In this document: positions 50,501-60,738 of the stretch, piece by piece
Numbering within the stretch: the first letter of the stretch is position 1
Layout of the letters: each line of letters begins with the position of its first letter
Assembly (NCBI GenBank): GCA_042862465.1
Contig: JASTVH010000008.1
Coordinates: 124,001-188,000 of the forward strand
Length of the DNA stretch: 64,000 bases
Source: JASTVH01 sp042862465
GTDB taxonomy: Bacteria > Pseudomonadota > Gammaproteobacteria > Pseudomonadales > Oleiphilaceae
Reading direction: 5' to 3'
The notes under the pieces: generated by a model
Told to the model about the DNA's origin: nothing
Database searches by the model: none
Seen by the model: the letters and a program-made list of their open reading frames with translations, nothing else
Translations under genes and position numbers: made by a program

Positions 50501-53500
50501 TCATTCTGACACTTTTGACACGGCGTTCCTTTCGGGCTGGGGAGATGACTCGTGGGCCGCTGGCCGCGGAGGTTTGAGATCCATGAGCGCCATATAAAGG
50601 CAGGGAATGATGAACAGCAGCAAGGCCGACGTGAACAGGATGCCGAACCCCAGCGAAATCGCCATCGGTATCATGAACCGTGCCTGTACGGACGTTTCGA
50701 AGATCATCGGAGCCAGGCCGCCGAACGTGGTCAGGGTGGTGAGGAAAATCGGCCGGAAACGGCGGATGCCGGCGGCGCGGATGGCGTCCAGCGGCGCATG
50801 GCCCTCGGCCAGGCGGCTGTTGGCGTAGTCGATCATCACCAGCGAGCCGTTGACCACCACGCCGCCCAGGGCAATGATCCCCATGATGCTGATGACGCTC
50901 AGGTTATAGCCCATGATCAGGTGGCCCAGAATGGCCCCCACCACGCCGAAGGGAATCGCCGCCATGACGATGGCCGGCTGAATATAGCTGCGAAAGGGCA
51001 GAGCCAGCAGCACGTAGATTCCGAGCAGCGCCAGGGTGACCGTGTTGAAGAAGCTGTCGATGGCCTCCTGCATGCTCTCCTGGCGGCCCCCGAAACTGTA
51101 GCTGAGTCCCGGAAAATCCCGCGCCAGCTGCGGCAGCAGGTCGCGACGCAGGCTGTTGACCACGGCGCTGGTCTGGTCGATGGGTTCCACATTGGCGGTG
51201 ACCGGCAGCACGCGGCGTCCGTTTTCCCGCTGGATGCGGGTCAGTGACAGTCCCGGCTCGATCCGCGCCACCTGCTCCAGCGGCACATAGCCGCCTTCCG
51301 GTGTCCGGATCATCAGTGCAGAGACCGCCGCCTCGCTTTGGCTTTCTTCCGGGGGCAGTTGCACCCGCACCGTGACTTCATTGGCACCACGCAGCAGCTT
51401 GAAGGCTTCGGCACCGTAGAAGGCATTGCGTACCTGCCGCCCGAGCTCGTTTGGCGTCAGGCCGAGGGCGCGGCCAGCTTCGGTCAGTTGCAGGCTCCAT
51501 TGCGGCTTGCCTTCCTGATAGCCGTCATCCACATCGGTCACCGGTGCCAGCTTGGCGAGGCGCTCGGCCAGCACGGCGCTGGCTTGGTTGAGGGTGGCGA
51601 CATCGCCATGACTGAGCTGTACCGTCACCCCGGCACCGCCACCGGGGCCGCCACGGTCGGAATCGAATTGCAGCGAGTCCACGCCCAGCAGGGTGCCGGT
51701 TTCCTGTCGCCACCGGCTGGCCATGTCGCGTGTGCTGATCGGGCGCTCGTCCGCGGGGGTGAGATAGACCCGCACTTCCGCGACGTTGTCCCGGATCGAG
51801 GCATAGATCCCCTGACTGAGGCGATCACCGCCGTTGCGCTCGATCACGCTGCGCGCAGCGTCCACCAACTGGTCCCGCACCCGTTCCACCTCGCTCTGCG
51901 GACTGCCATAGGGCAGGGTGGCGGTGACTTCCGCGCGGTCGGATTCGACCCGGGGCATGAGGATAAACCCCATGCGCCCGCTGGCGGGCCAGGCCAGGGT
52001 CACGATCAGCAACACCAGCGCCGCCGCCAGGGTGACGTAGCGCCAGCGGATGGCCCGGTCGAGGGCCGGGCCATAGCGGTTCTCGATGAAACGGCTGAAG
52101 CCGGCACTGAACCGCTGTTGCAGCCCATGCAGGCGTGCGGTGATGCGGGTCTGTGAGCCGCGGTGTACGTAAGCCAGGTGCGCCGGCAGGATCAGCAGGG
52201 CTTCCACCAGCGACAGCACAAACACGGTTCCCACGACGGCCGGAATCACAGCCCAGATCTGTCCGAAGTGGCCGGGAATCATGGCCAGGGGCAGGAATGC
52301 AACGATATTGGTCAGTACGCTCACCACGATGGGAACGGCAATGTCCCGTGCTCCCTGAATCGCCGCCTGCAGCAACGGCATCCCCTTGCTGCGGTACTCG
52401 TAGATGTTCTCGCCGGCGACAATGGCATCGTCCACCACAATGCCCAGGGCAATGATGAAGGCGAACATGGACACCATGTTGATGGACACGCCCAGGAAGG
52501 GCAGAAACAGGAAAGAGCCCAGGAACGCGGTGGGAATCCCCACAACCACCCAAAAGGCCAGCTTGAATTCCAGGAAGGCGCTGAGCAGCAACAACACCAG
52601 GACCAGTCCGAAGAAGCCATTCTTGAGCAGCAGTTCCAGGCGCTGCTGGTAGATCTCCGAGCGGTCGCTCTGGACCACCACATCGATTGACGGCGGCAGC
52701 TGCTGGCGGATTTCCGGGAGAATGCGGTGTACGGCTTCAGAGACGCTGATCGGTGTTTCGGTGCCCACCCGGAAAACTTCCACCTGCACCGCTGGCAGCC
52801 CGTTGAAACTGGATTGCTCCTCCACTGCATCGGAGAAGGACTCGGAAATCCGGGCGATGTCGCCCAGCCGAACCAGACCACCATTGGCGCCGGCCTTGAT
52901 GACGATATCGCCAAATTCGGTGGCCGCGCTGCGGCGGCCCTCCAGCTTGAGCATGAGCTCACCGCCGGCGGTGTCCACGGTACCTGCGGAGCGATCCCGG
53001 GCACTCTGCGCCACGATAGTGGCCACATCCTCGAGCGTGAGCCCGAGGGCGCGCAGTTGGGCTTCCGGGATATCGACATGGATTTCGTAGTCCTGAACGT
53101 CTTCCAGCGCCGCCTGGGTGACATCCGCCTCCTGCAGCACGCGGTCGCGTACCCGCTCGGCGGCGGCCCGCAGGCTGTGTTCCGGGGCATCGCCGTAGAC
53201 CAGCAGGTCGAGCACATCCCGGCGCCAGCCGGAGTACTGGATATCCGGATCCTCGGCATCTTCCGGAAAGGTATCGATCTGGTCCACGGCCCGGATGACA
53301 TCCTGGTAGGTCTGCTGCATATCGGCGCCTTCCACCAGCTCCAGCATGACGCTGCCGGCGCCTTCATTGGCCACCGAGGTGACCTTGGCGATGCCGGTCA
53401 GACCGCGCACCGCTTCCTCCACCGGCAGAATCACACCCTGTTCGATCTGCTCCGGTGTGGCACCGGGATAGGCGACGGTGACCGTGATACTGTCCATCTG

Positions 53501-53647
53501 GAAATCCGGGAACACCTCCTGGGTGATCCGCGTGGTCATGAACCAGCCACCGATGATGAGCACCAGCATCAAGAGGTTGGGGGCGATGCGATGGGCTGTC
53601 ATACGCCCGATCAGGCCGGTCGGGCGGGATGCAGGGGACTTATCCAT
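50501..53647 (-). CDS. RND-family efflux pump inner-membrane subunit
   Basis: A 1048-residue AcrB/HAE1-type transporter with twelve predicted helices and two large periplasmic loops. The paired aspartates of the proton relay lie in ALGIVVDDAIVAGENIYEYR in helix 4. It is energised by proton flow and exports hydrophobic or toxic compounds; the substrate is unknown. The start at 53647 overlaps the adaptor gene stop by 8 bases, so the genes are coupled, and the frame extends upstream without support. It is the last of the three pump genes. Confidence 0.9.
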   Translation of the reverse strand: MDKSPASRPTGLIGRMTAHRIAPNLLMLVLIIGGWFMTTRITQEVFPDFQMDSITVTVAYPGATPEQIEQGVILPVEEAVRGLTGIAKVTSVANEGAGSVMLELVEGADMQQTYQDVIRAVDQIDTFPEDAEDPDIQYSGWRRDVLDLLVYGDAPEHSLRAAAERVRDRVLQEADVTQAALEDVQDYEIHVDIPEAQLRALGLTLEDVATIVAQSARDRSAGTVDTAGGELMLKLEGRRSAATEFGDIVIKAGANGGLVRLGDIARISESFSDAVEEQSSFNGLPAVQVEVFRVGTETPISVSEAVHRILPEIRQQLPPSIDVVVQSDRSEIYQQRLELLLKNGFFGLVLVLLLLSAFLEFKLAFWVVVGIPTAFLGSFLFLPFLGVSINMVSMFAFIIALGIVVDDAIVAGENIYEYRSKGMPLLQAAIQGARDIAVPIVVSVLTNIVAFLPLAMIPGHFGQIWAVIPAVVGTVFVLSLVEALLILPAHLAYVHRGSQTRITARLHGLQQRFSAGFSRFIENRYGPALDRAIRWRYVTLAAALVLLIVTLAWPASGRMGFILMPRVESDRAEVTATLPYGSPQSEVERVRDQLVDAARSVIERNGGDRLSQGIYASIRDNVAEVRVYLTPADERPISTRDMASRWRQETGTLLGVDSLQFDSDRGGPGGGAGVTVQLSHGDVATLNQASAVLAERLAKLAPVTDVDDGYQEGKPQWSLQLTEAGRALGLTPNELGRQVRNAFYGAEAFKLLRGANEVTVRVQLPPEESQSEAAVSALMIRTPEGGYVPLEQVARIEPGLSLTRIQRENGRRVLPVTANVEPIDQTSAVVNSLRRDLLPQLARDFPGLSYSFGGRQESMQEAIDSFFNTVTLALLGIYVLLALPFRSYIQPAIVMAAIPFGVVGAILGHLIMGYNLSVISIMGIIALGGVVVNGSLVMIDYANSRLAEGHAPLDAIRAAGIRRFRPIFLTTLTTFGGLAPMIFETSVQARFMIPMAISLGFGILFTSALLLFIIPCLYMALMDLKPPRPAAHESSPQPERNAVSKVSE

Positions 53648-54866
53648 CAGACGGCTCCTCGACCCGCAGCGGCATACCCTCCGAGGGTACCGACAGCTTG
53701 GAGGTGACAATGCGGTCCCCCTCCGAGAGGCCGGTGCGGACCAGGACACGCTGTTTGTCCCGATAGGCAATGGTGACGGGCTGGATGCGCAGACGATCCT
53801 TGGCATCCATCAGCCAGACACTGTCGTCCCCCCGGACCCAGGCCGGCTCCAGGGCCACGGAATCCGGCAGGCTGCGGCCCTGGATTTCGGCGCGCAGGAA
53901 GGAGCCGAGCAGCAACTGTGGGCCGGTCGTGTCGGCTGTTCGGCCCAATGGGTCCTGCACCGCTACCAGAACCCGAGCCATTTTGCTCGATTCCTGCAGG
54001 TCACCCAGCAGCCGTACAACATGACCGGAGCGGGTCTGGCCCGGCCCCCAGACACCGTCGTGGTAAAGCGTGACGGCCGACCCCGCGCGCTCGGGACCGG
54101 GGAACTGGATCCACTGCAGGGCGCTGGCGGGCACCGAAAGCTCCACCCACCAGGTGTGGATGCCCACCAGCTCGGCCAGGGTGGTGCCGGTGGTGACTTC
54201 CGCCCCTTCGGCCACCTCCCGGGAGAGCACCAGCGCATCGAAGGGGCTGTCGATACGGGTGTAGTCCAGGGCCAGTTGGGCGTCCTCCAGATCCGCCTGG
54301 GCGGCGGCCACGTTCGCCTGGGCGGTCTGCAGTTGCGGCTGGCGCAGCATCAGGGCACGCTCCGCGTCACTGGCGCTCTCTGCCAGCAGTTCGTATTCAC
54401 GTTTGGCCACGGCCTGCTGACCCTGTTCCAGCGCAAGATCGGAGCGGGCACGGGTGAGGTCGGCCCGGGCCCGTTGCAGGGCGAGGCGATAGCCGGTGTC
54501 ATCGAGTCGGGCCAGGAGTTCTCCCTGTTCCAGGAGACTGCCGGGCTCGAAGTGGGCACCGAGTGTTTCCACACGACCGGACACCCGGGGCTTGAGGGCC
54601 AGAGAGCGAGAGGGCGTGACCGTGCCCCAGGCGGTGACGGAAACCCTGTGCGGCGCCACCGAGACCGGCACCACGTCCACCAGACGGGCGGACCGTTGCG
54701 GCGGTTCCCGGGTGCCGACCTGTCCGCTGGACATGAACAGATACGCGGTCAATGCCACCCCGGCGCAGAGTACCAGCACACCGAACAGCGCATGCCGGCC
54801 CTTGCCGGGGGCCTTCTGGCGAACCTCGCCACCCTGGGTTTCCATAGGGTCGGAATGACGGTACAT
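53640..54866 (-). CDS. HlyD/MFP-family periplasmic adaptor of RND pump
   Basis: A 408-residue membrane-fusion protein. It has an N-terminal hydrophobic anchor (about 28-50), a lipoyl/barrel-sandwich part (ALKPRVSGRVETLGAHFEPG near 90), a long coiled coil (about 120-190, LARLDDTGYRLALQRARADL) and beta-barrel domains to the end. It links the inner-membrane pump to the outer-membrane channel. Its start overlaps the outer-membrane gene stop (TGATG). The ATG at 54866 is used; another ATG at 54845 is possible. Confidence 0.88.
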   Translation of the reverse strand: MYRHSDPMETQGGEVRQKAPGKGRHALFGVLVLCAGVALTAYLFMSSGQVGTREPPQRSARLVDVVPVSVAPHRVSVTAWGTVTPSRSLALKPRVSGRVETLGAHFEPGSLLEQGELLARLDDTGYRLALQRARADLTRARSDLALEQGQQAVAKREYELLAESASDAERALMLRQPQLQTAQANVAAAQADLEDAQLALDYTRIDSPFDALVLSREVAEGAEVTTGTTLAELVGIHTWWVELSVPASALQWIQFPGPERAGSAVTLYHDGVWGPGQTRSGHVVRLLGDLQESSKMARVLVAVQDPLGRTADTTGPQLLLGSFLRAEIQGRSLPDSVALEPAWVRGDDSVWLMDAKDRLRIQPVTIAYRDKQRVLVRTGLSEGDRIVTSKLSVPSEGMPLRVEEPSDG

Positions 54867-56284
54867 CAGCTGCTACTCCCGGAAGAGGGTTGTGTCTCGT
54901 TCTCGCCCGACGTGCTCCAGCCGCCGGCGATGGTGCGAATCAGGGCAATCCGGTCCAGCACCAGGGCCCAGCGGGCCTCCAGATGCTGGCGCTGGATATC
55001 CTGCAGGGTGTTCAGGGCTGACAGCACATCGAGGTAATCGCCGGCACCATTCAGGTAACGGCGGCGCAGTTGCACGGTCACCTTGTCCGCCAGGTCGAGG
55101 CGGCGCTGGAGGCTGTTCAGACGCTCCCTGTCGTATTGACTGTTAGACAGCGCCGTTTCCACTTCTGCGACGGCATCCTGAACGGTTTGCGCAAAATCAT
55201 TGAAAGCCACGGCGCGGGCGGCGCGATCACGGTCCACGGCGGCTTCCAGCTCCCCACCCCGGAACAGGGGCAGGGTGAGGTTGGCGGCCAGTTGCCGGAT
55301 CCAGTCCTCGAACAGTCCCGAAGGCGAGGTGGCCGCAGTTTCCAGGGAGGCGGACAGGTCGATGCGGGGATACTGCGCGGCAATCGACGCCGCCAGCGTC
55401 GCGTCCGCCGCCTGAACCCGCAACCAGGCGGCCCGCAGGTCGGGGCGTCGATTCAGCCACTGGGCCGGAACACCGACGGTCGGCAGGGGAGGCAGGGTGA
55501 CTGAATCGTGGCCCTCGGGCAGAACCAGATTCTCTGACGGGAGGCCGGAGATGGCGGCCAACTGATGGCGCAGCCTGCTCAGTTCGGCACGGGCGGATAC
55601 CAGTTCCGACTGCGATGACTCCACCAGCTGCTGCTGACGCAGCCACTCATCGACCTGGGCCCGACCGTTGCGGACCCGTACTTCGATCAGGTCGGCGATG
55701 CTGGCATTGACCGCTTTCTGCTGCTGCAGCAGATCAACCACCGCCCGCTGTCTCAGCAGGCTGTAAAAGGTGGTGCCGGCCTCGGCGGTCACGCTCAGGC
55801 GGGCCGCACGCAGATCCTCGCCGGAGGCCTGCGCCTGCAGTTGGCCCACTTCCGCCAGGGCATCGATCCGTCCCCACAGGTCCACTTCATAGGCGGCTGC
55901 CAGGCCCAGGGCATAGCGCTTGCGGGTGCCGGCATCGTCGTGGGTGACACTGGCGTCGGCAGCGGCGTCCAGGGACGGGTATTGGTCGGCACCGCTAACC
56001 CGGGCGGCAGCCCGGGCCTGCAGCAGCCTTGAGCGGGCGGCGGCGAGGTCAAAGCTGCCGTTCAGGGTCTGATCGATGATGCGGTTGAGGCGAGGGTCCT
56101 GGAAGTGCCGCCACCAGTGGGGCGCCAAGGTGGCGGAACCGGGCGGGGCAAACTGGCCCGGTAATGGCACGGTGTCCGGGGATGGGGGTGTCTCCATACT
56201 GGCGCAACCGGCCAGCAACGTGAGCATGGTCAGCCCCAGGGTGGTGCGTAGACGCTTCAGAAAACGGGCCGGAATGGAATACAT
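54866..56284 (-). CDS. NodT-family outer-membrane efflux lipoprotein
   Basis: A 472-residue outer-membrane factor. The N-terminus has a lipobox LAGC after a hydrophobic segment, and two OEP repeats follow (about 70-260 and 270-455), with APHWWRHFQDPRLNRIIDQTL and LNRRPDLRAAWLRVQAADATL typical of NodT/OprM channels. It is the first gene of the operon. The start is uncertain: 56284 gives the best lipoprotein signal with GGAACA upstream, but longer in-frame starts reach 56341. Confidence 0.87.
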   Translation of the reverse strand: MYSIPARFLKRLRTTLGLTMLTLLAGCASMETPPSPDTVPLPGQFAPPGSATLAPHWWRHFQDPRLNRIIDQTLNGSFDLAAARSRLLQARAAARVSGADQYPSLDAAADASVTHDDAGTRKRYALGLAAAYEVDLWGRIDALAEVGQLQAQASGEDLRAARLSVTAEAGTTFYSLLRQRAVVDLLQQQKAVNASIADLIEVRVRNGRAQVDEWLRQQQLVESSQSELVSARAELSRLRHQLAAISGLPSENLVLPEGHDSVTLPPLPTVGVPAQWLNRRPDLRAAWLRVQAADATLAASIAAQYPRIDLSASLETAATSPSGLFEDWIRQLAANLTLPLFRGGELEAAVDRDRAARAVAFNDFAQTVQDAVAEVETALSNSQYDRERLNSLQRRLDLADKVTVQLRRRYLNGAGDYLDVLSALNTLQDIQRQHLEARWALVLDRIALIRTIAGGWSTSGENETQPSSGSSS

Positions 56285-56584
56285 GTCGTGTGCTTTGTTC
56301 CAGTGAAGGCTCATTATCAAGGGCATAGCCATGGAGACCAAATCTCATTTTGTCGCGAGTTGTATCAGCCCGGTTCCTTGAGATGAAGTGTTACAAATTC
56401 CACGGACCTGCTTGGGTAAGATGCCGCCTCATTGTTGCATGTCATCAAGGGTGCATACGCATCACAGCCGTTATTGGTTGAGGGCAACGAATCCGGCGCT
56501 GAAGGTTATGTGCAATTTCGGGCACTTCCACTATTCTTTGATCCATCGGTCCGTTTGCTTCGAGGCAAAGAGGTCTCTTTACTC

Positions 56585-57529
56585 ATGGAAGTTGATTCGT
56601 TTCCTCCCACCGCTGATGCCAGTGATTCACTTGAAGCGGTAGGAACGGTACTCGATAGTCTGGACGCCCTGGTTTACGTTTCGGATATTGAGACCCACGA
56701 GTTGCTCTACATCAATGCCTACGGCCGCCGCCACTGGGGGCCACCGGTTGGGCGCAAGTGTTGGGAGGTGCTGCAATCGGGCCAGTCCGGACCCTGCGAA
56801 TTCTGCACCAACGCCCGCCTGCTCGACGATGCCGGAACCCCGAAAGGGGTGCATGTGTGGGAGTTCCAGAATACCCAGAATCAGCGCTGGTACCAGTGTC
56901 GTGATCAGGTGATCCGGTGGCCGGACGGTCGGCAGGTACGCCTGGAAGTGGCGACGGATATTACCGATCGCAAACTGATGGAACAGGCCCTGGAAGAGGC
57001 CAAGCACCGTGCCGAACAGCTGGCCCACCGGGACGAACTCACCGGCCTCCACAATCGGCGAGCGTTCTTCGCGCTTGGCGAGCAGCTGTGGCGCTATGCG
57101 CAACGCAATAATGCGTCGATCGCGCTGATCATGTTCGACCTGGACGGCTTCAAGGGCATCAATGATCGCTTTGGCCATGCCGCAGGAGACCGGGTGCTGC
57201 GGGCTGTAGGACAGACCAGCAAGCGCCTCGTGCGGGATTCGGACATCCTCGCCCGTCTGGGAGGCGAGGAGTTCGCCATTGTAATGATGGACAGTGACGG
57301 ACACGATGCCCGGACACTGGCCGAGCGCCTGCGTCAAGCTATCGAGAGCACCCCCGTGATCTTTGAGGGGCATTCCATTGTCTGCTCATCAAGTTTTGGC
57401 ATCGATTTCGACAGTCCCGCCAACGCCAGCCTGGACACCCTGCTCAAACGGGCCGACGACGCCATGTACCGCGCCAAGCGCAACGGCCGGAACCGGGTGG
57501 AGTCCCGCCTTATCGCGCGTGATTCCTAA
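56585..57529 (+). CDS. PAS-GGDEF diguanylate cyclase
   Basis: A 314-residue soluble protein: PAS-like sensor (about 18-140, DALVYVSDIETHELLYINAYGR, with cysteine-rich GPCEFCTN) and GGDEF domain (about 155-310). The catalytic motif is GGEEF, and an intact inhibitory site RDSD lies five residues before it, so product inhibition is expected. It makes c-di-GMP. The ATG at 56585 is preferred because the upstream frame has no support and AGAGG lies about 12 bases before it. Two bases separate its stop from that of the convergent dehydrogenase gene. Confidence 0.87.
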   Translation: MEVDSFPPTADASDSLEAVGTVLDSLDALVYVSDIETHELLYINAYGRRHWGPPVGRKCWEVLQSGQSGPCEFCTNARLLDDAGTPKGVHVWEFQNTQNQRWYQCRDQVIRWPDGRQVRLEVATDITDRKLMEQALEEAKHRAEQLAHRDELTGLHNRRAFFALGEQLWRYAQRNNASIALIMFDLDGFKGINDRFGHAAGDRVLRAVGQTSKRLVRDSDILARLGGEEFAIVMMDSDGHDARTLAERLRQAIESTPVIFEGHSIVCSSSFGIDFDSPANASLDTLLKRADDAMYRAKRNGRNRVESRLIARDS

Positions 57530-57531
57530 GA

Positions 57532-58773
57532 CTACTGGCACCAGCCCCGGGCCAGGACGGCTTCTTCGATCCGTTTCAGGGCGTGTATCCAGGCACCCAG
57601 CCGCACCGACTTGAGATCATGCTCCCGGGCCATCTTTTCCGCAGCCCGATAGGCAGTCACCAACCGTTCATGGCGTAAGCGGTCAATGGTATCGCGGTCC
57701 CAATAGTTGTCTGAAAGGCCCTGGGTCCGTTCCATCTGACACAGCTGCACACTGCCGGCATTGGCCAGCACATCCGGTACCACCGTGACCCCTTTCTCCA
57801 GCAATCGCTCATCAGCCTCCAGCGTGGTCGGGGCGTTTGCCGCTTCCACCACCATGCGGGCGCGAATACTGTCGACGTTGTCTTCTGTAATCACGCCCTG
57901 CAGTGCAGCGGGAACCAATACGTCGCAGTCACAGGCGAAGAGTTCATCGTTGCTGATGGGCCGGGTGCCGGGAAAGTCGGCCAGACGGCCGGTCCTGCGC
58001 TTGTGTTCCTTGAGTTTGGCAATGTCGATGCCCTGTTCGGAATAGACACCGTTGGTGCGCTCCCGCACCGCAACGACCTTGCACCCGGCCGCCTCGAATT
58101 CGCTGGCCGCCACGGAACCAACCTGGCCAAAGCCCTGAACCGCCACCCGGGCCCCTTCGAGCTTGAGGCCAATATCCCCGGCTGCGGCCTGGAACACCTC
58201 GAAGACACCGCGCCCCGTCGCTTCATAGCCGCCCCGGGTGCCGCCGAGAATCACCGGTTTGTCGTTGATCGCAGCGGGGGCGTGGCGACCGGTGATCTGC
58301 TCGTATTCGTCCAGCATCCAGGCCATGCTCTGCATGTCCGTGCCGACATCGGCGCCCGGCACATCCACCTCCGGTCCGGACGGGCGCAGGTAACGGATGT
58401 AGGCACGGCAGAGCCGCTCGAACTCCATCGGGCTCAGTTCGTGCGGGTCGGCGGCAATACCGCCCTTGCCTCCGCCGGCCGGAATCAGTCCGGCGGCATG
58501 TTTGACCGACATCACCAGCGCCAGGGCCTTGCATTCATCCAGGTTCAGGTGGGGAGAGATGCGGGTGCCGTCACGGGTGGGCCCCAGTGCGCCGGTGTGG
58601 CAGACCCGGTAGGCCTCGAAGGTGCGGGTGCGGCCGTCATCCATTTTCAGGGGAATGCGGAAACTGACCGCACGGGCCGGCCCCGACAGCAGTTCCACCA
58701 CATCCGGTTGCAGACCGCCGATCCTGGCGGCCTGGTGCATCAGGCGTGTGCTTTGTTCAAGAAAGTCATACAT
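57532..58773 (-). CDS. Glu/Leu/Phe/Val-family amino-acid dehydrogenase (glutamate dehydrogenase-like)
   Basis: A 413-residue enzyme that oxidatively deaminates an amino acid with NAD(P). The glycine-rich substrate motif AGGGKGGI and the catalytic-lysine region are present, followed by the Rossmann stretch VAVQGFGQVGSVAASEF. Length and DVPGADVGTDMQSMAWMLDEY match the hexameric small glutamate dehydrogenases. Coenzyme preference is not clear. GGAGGAAAG precedes the ATG. Confidence 0.88.
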   Translation of the reverse strand: MYDFLEQSTRLMHQAARIGGLQPDVVELLSGPARAVSFRIPLKMDDGRTRTFEAYRVCHTGALGPTRDGTRISPHLNLDECKALALVMSVKHAAGLIPAGGGKGGIAADPHELSPMEFERLCRAYIRYLRPSGPEVDVPGADVGTDMQSMAWMLDEYEQITGRHAPAAINDKPVILGGTRGGYEATGRGVFEVFQAAAGDIGLKLEGARVAVQGFGQVGSVAASEFEAAGCKVVAVRERTNGVYSEQGIDIAKLKEHKRRTGRLADFPGTRPISNDELFACDCDVLVPAALQGVITEDNVDSIRARMVVEAANAPTTLEADERLLEKGVTVVPDVLANAGSVQLCQMERTQGLSDNYWDRDTIDRLRHERLVTAYRAAEKMAREHDLKSVRLGAWIHALKRIEEAVLARGWCQ

Positions 58774-58861
58774 CGGCTTTCCTCCTTCTTGTTGTGGGTA
58801 AATGGAGGAGTGACCCTGATGACAGCGTGGTCCATCCCGGAACGGCGTGCAAACCGCCCCT

Positions 58862-59335
58862 TCAGCTCTTTGGAGGCGGCATGATCAGTAGTGGTTGTGT
58901 GGCATGGCGACTCACATAGTCGGCGACGCTGCCCAGCAAAAACCGTTGCCATGGGGTCTGCCGTCGGCGGTCGACGATGATGAGGTCGACGGCTTCCTCC
59001 TCGGCCACATCCGCGATCACCTGTCCCGTACTCTTGCCCCGTTCGACCCGGGAGTCCACCTCGTAACCCAGGCTTTCCAGCTTTTGCGTGATGTCATACA
59101 TCTGACGCTGTAACTCCACTTCCCGGGCCGCCACCTGCCGGCGCAGCTGTTTGGGTGGCATCAGACGCTTGCGGAACCAGGCCAGGCTTTCCTCGGGCAC
59201 TTCGCAGACCATGGCCACCAGCAGGGTGACGTTTCCGGGATCAATGAGGTGACCGCCCGGATCAAGCTGGTCGAGGGGGCGGAAAGGGTCGCAGGCGTAG
59301 AGAGCCTTCAGTTTGCGATCGGGGCTCAGGGGCAT
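58862..59335 (-). CDS. Universal stress protein, single domain
   Basis: A 157-residue UspA-like protein with a helix-rich middle (about 60-95) and an ending VDLIIVDRRRQTPWQRFLLG followed by SVADYVSRHATQPLLIM, the usual phosphate-binding region, though its glycine pattern is degenerate. GGAGG lies 9 bases before the ATG. Its start is 5 bases after the symporter stop, so the two are likely coexpressed. Confidence 0.82.
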   Translation of the reverse strand: MPLSPDRKLKALYACDPFRPLDQLDPGGHLIDPGNVTLLVAMVCEVPEESLAWFRKRLMPPKQLRRQVAAREVELQRQMYDITQKLESLGYEVDSRVERGKSTGQVIADVAEEEAVDLIIVDRRRQTPWQRFLLGSVADYVSRHATQPLLIMPPPKS

Positions 59336-59340
59336 GGGCG

Positions 59341-60738
59341 TCAGGCCTCCTTCCTGTAGAACGGACGCATCAGGCCGTAGATGGCAAAGGATACGGCCAG
59401 GGCCGGTAGGAGTTCGTAAACGGATTCGGAATAACCCAGGGCCTGCCAGGCAATCAGGGTGGTCATGCCTGCCGTCATCATGGCATAGGCCGTGGGCCGG
59501 TTCAGCCGTGCCCCGACCACCCGCAACAGGATGATTGGTCCCAACGTCCCGCCCAGAGATGACCAGGCGAATACTACCAGGGTGAACACGTTGGCCGGGG
59601 CCGCGAGCGCCACACCCAGCACCACGAGGGTAATGCCCAGGGTACCGACTTTGGTGCGCACATAGGACTGCCCGAAACGGGGGATCAGATCCTGGCTGAT
59701 GGCTGCCGAACAGGACAGGAGCATGGAGTCGGCGGTGGAAAGGGTCGCCGCAAAGATTGCCGCCAGCACCATGCCGGTGAGCACGGAGGGCAGATACTGC
59801 TGGGCCATGGTGGGCAGGGTCAGTTCCGGATCGCTCAGCTCGCCGCTCAGCAGCACACGGGCATACAGGCCGATGGTCACGGTGAGGATGGCGAAGGGCA
59901 GATACCAGGCGAAATAGACTTTGCGTGCCGCGGGAATCTCTTCCGGGCTGCGCAGGGCAATCGTGCGCACCAGAATATGGGGCTGGCCGATCACGCCAAT
60001 TCCGGCGGCCACCCAACCGAGGATGAAGGCGCCGGCGCCGAAGGCAAGGTTATCCGGCGTCCAGTCGAGCAGGGCAGGGTCAATTCGTGCCAGGGCCTCG
60101 GCCAGTGTCCAGGGGGCCCCGAGATTGACGATGGCCGCGATGGCCAGCAGCACCATCCCCAGCAGCATGACGAAGGACTGGGCAACATCGGTCCAGATCG
60201 AGGCCCTCAATCCGCCGGCAAAGGAATAGAGCACCACCACTACGGCACCGAGTACCGCGCCCGCCCAGTTGGGCCAGTCGAACATGACATGCAGTGCCTT
60301 GCTCCCGGCCTTGAGCTGGGCTGCGGCATAGACAGACAGGAACAGCAGCGTCAGGACCGCGGAGACCATGCGCAGCGGGCTGGATTCCAGGGCCGGGTTC
60401 TGGGAAGTCAGGGCGGGGATGGTATTGACCGGATGGGCTTCAGAATACTCCCGCAGCCGACCGTGAAAGCCCCGCCATACCAGCCAGTCCCCAAAGAGCC
60501 AGCCCAGCGCGACCCAGAAGGCGGACACACCAGCGACCCAGGTGTATCCAACCAGACCGATAAACATGTACCCGGAGTTGTTGGTGGCTACTGACGACAG
60601 CGCAATGATCCACGGCGGCGTGCTGTATCCGGCGGTGAGATAGTCGTTGACGTCCTCGTGCTTCTTGCGGATGGAGGAAACACCGATGATCAGGAAGATC
60701 AGCAGGACTCCGAGAAAACTGATTGCGGTTACGCCCAT
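59341..60738 (-). CDS. Sodium:solute symporter (SSS/PutP-like)
   Basis: A 465-residue membrane protein with about 12-13 hydrophobic segments. The SSS family signature appears in SSVATNNSGYMFIGLVGYTW, FAGGLRASIWTDVAQSFVM and AAIFAATLSTADSMLLSCSA, which includes Na+-binding residues (ST-A-D-S). It is close to PutP in layout, so a proline or related solute is plausible; the solute is not proven. It is operonic with the Usp gene. Confidence 0.85.
   Translation of the reverse strand: MGVTAISFLGVLLIFLIIGVSSIRKKHEDVNDYLTAGYSTPPWIIALSSVATNNSGYMFIGLVGYTWVAGVSAFWVALGWLFGDWLVWRGFHGRLREYSEAHPVNTIPALTSQNPALESSPLRMVSAVLTLLFLSVYAAAQLKAGSKALHVMFDWPNWAGAVLGAVVVVLYSFAGGLRASIWTDVAQSFVMLLGMVLLAIAAIVNLGAPWTLAEALARIDPALLDWTPDNLAFGAGAFILGWVAAGIGVIGQPHILVRTIALRSPEEIPAARKVYFAWYLPFAILTVTIGLYARVLLSGELSDPELTLPTMAQQYLPSVLTGMVLAAIFAATLSTADSMLLSCSAAISQDLIPRFGQSYVRTKVGTLGITLVVLGVALAAPANVFTLVVFAWSSLGGTLGPIILLRVVGARLNRPTAYAMMTAGMTTLIAWQALGYSESVYELLPALAVSFAIYGLMRPFYRKEA

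Noticed and set aside
58862..60016. 384-residue extension of the universal stress protein
   Set aside because: The extension overlaps the symporter in another frame. The start at 59335 has a strong GGAGG site and the family length.
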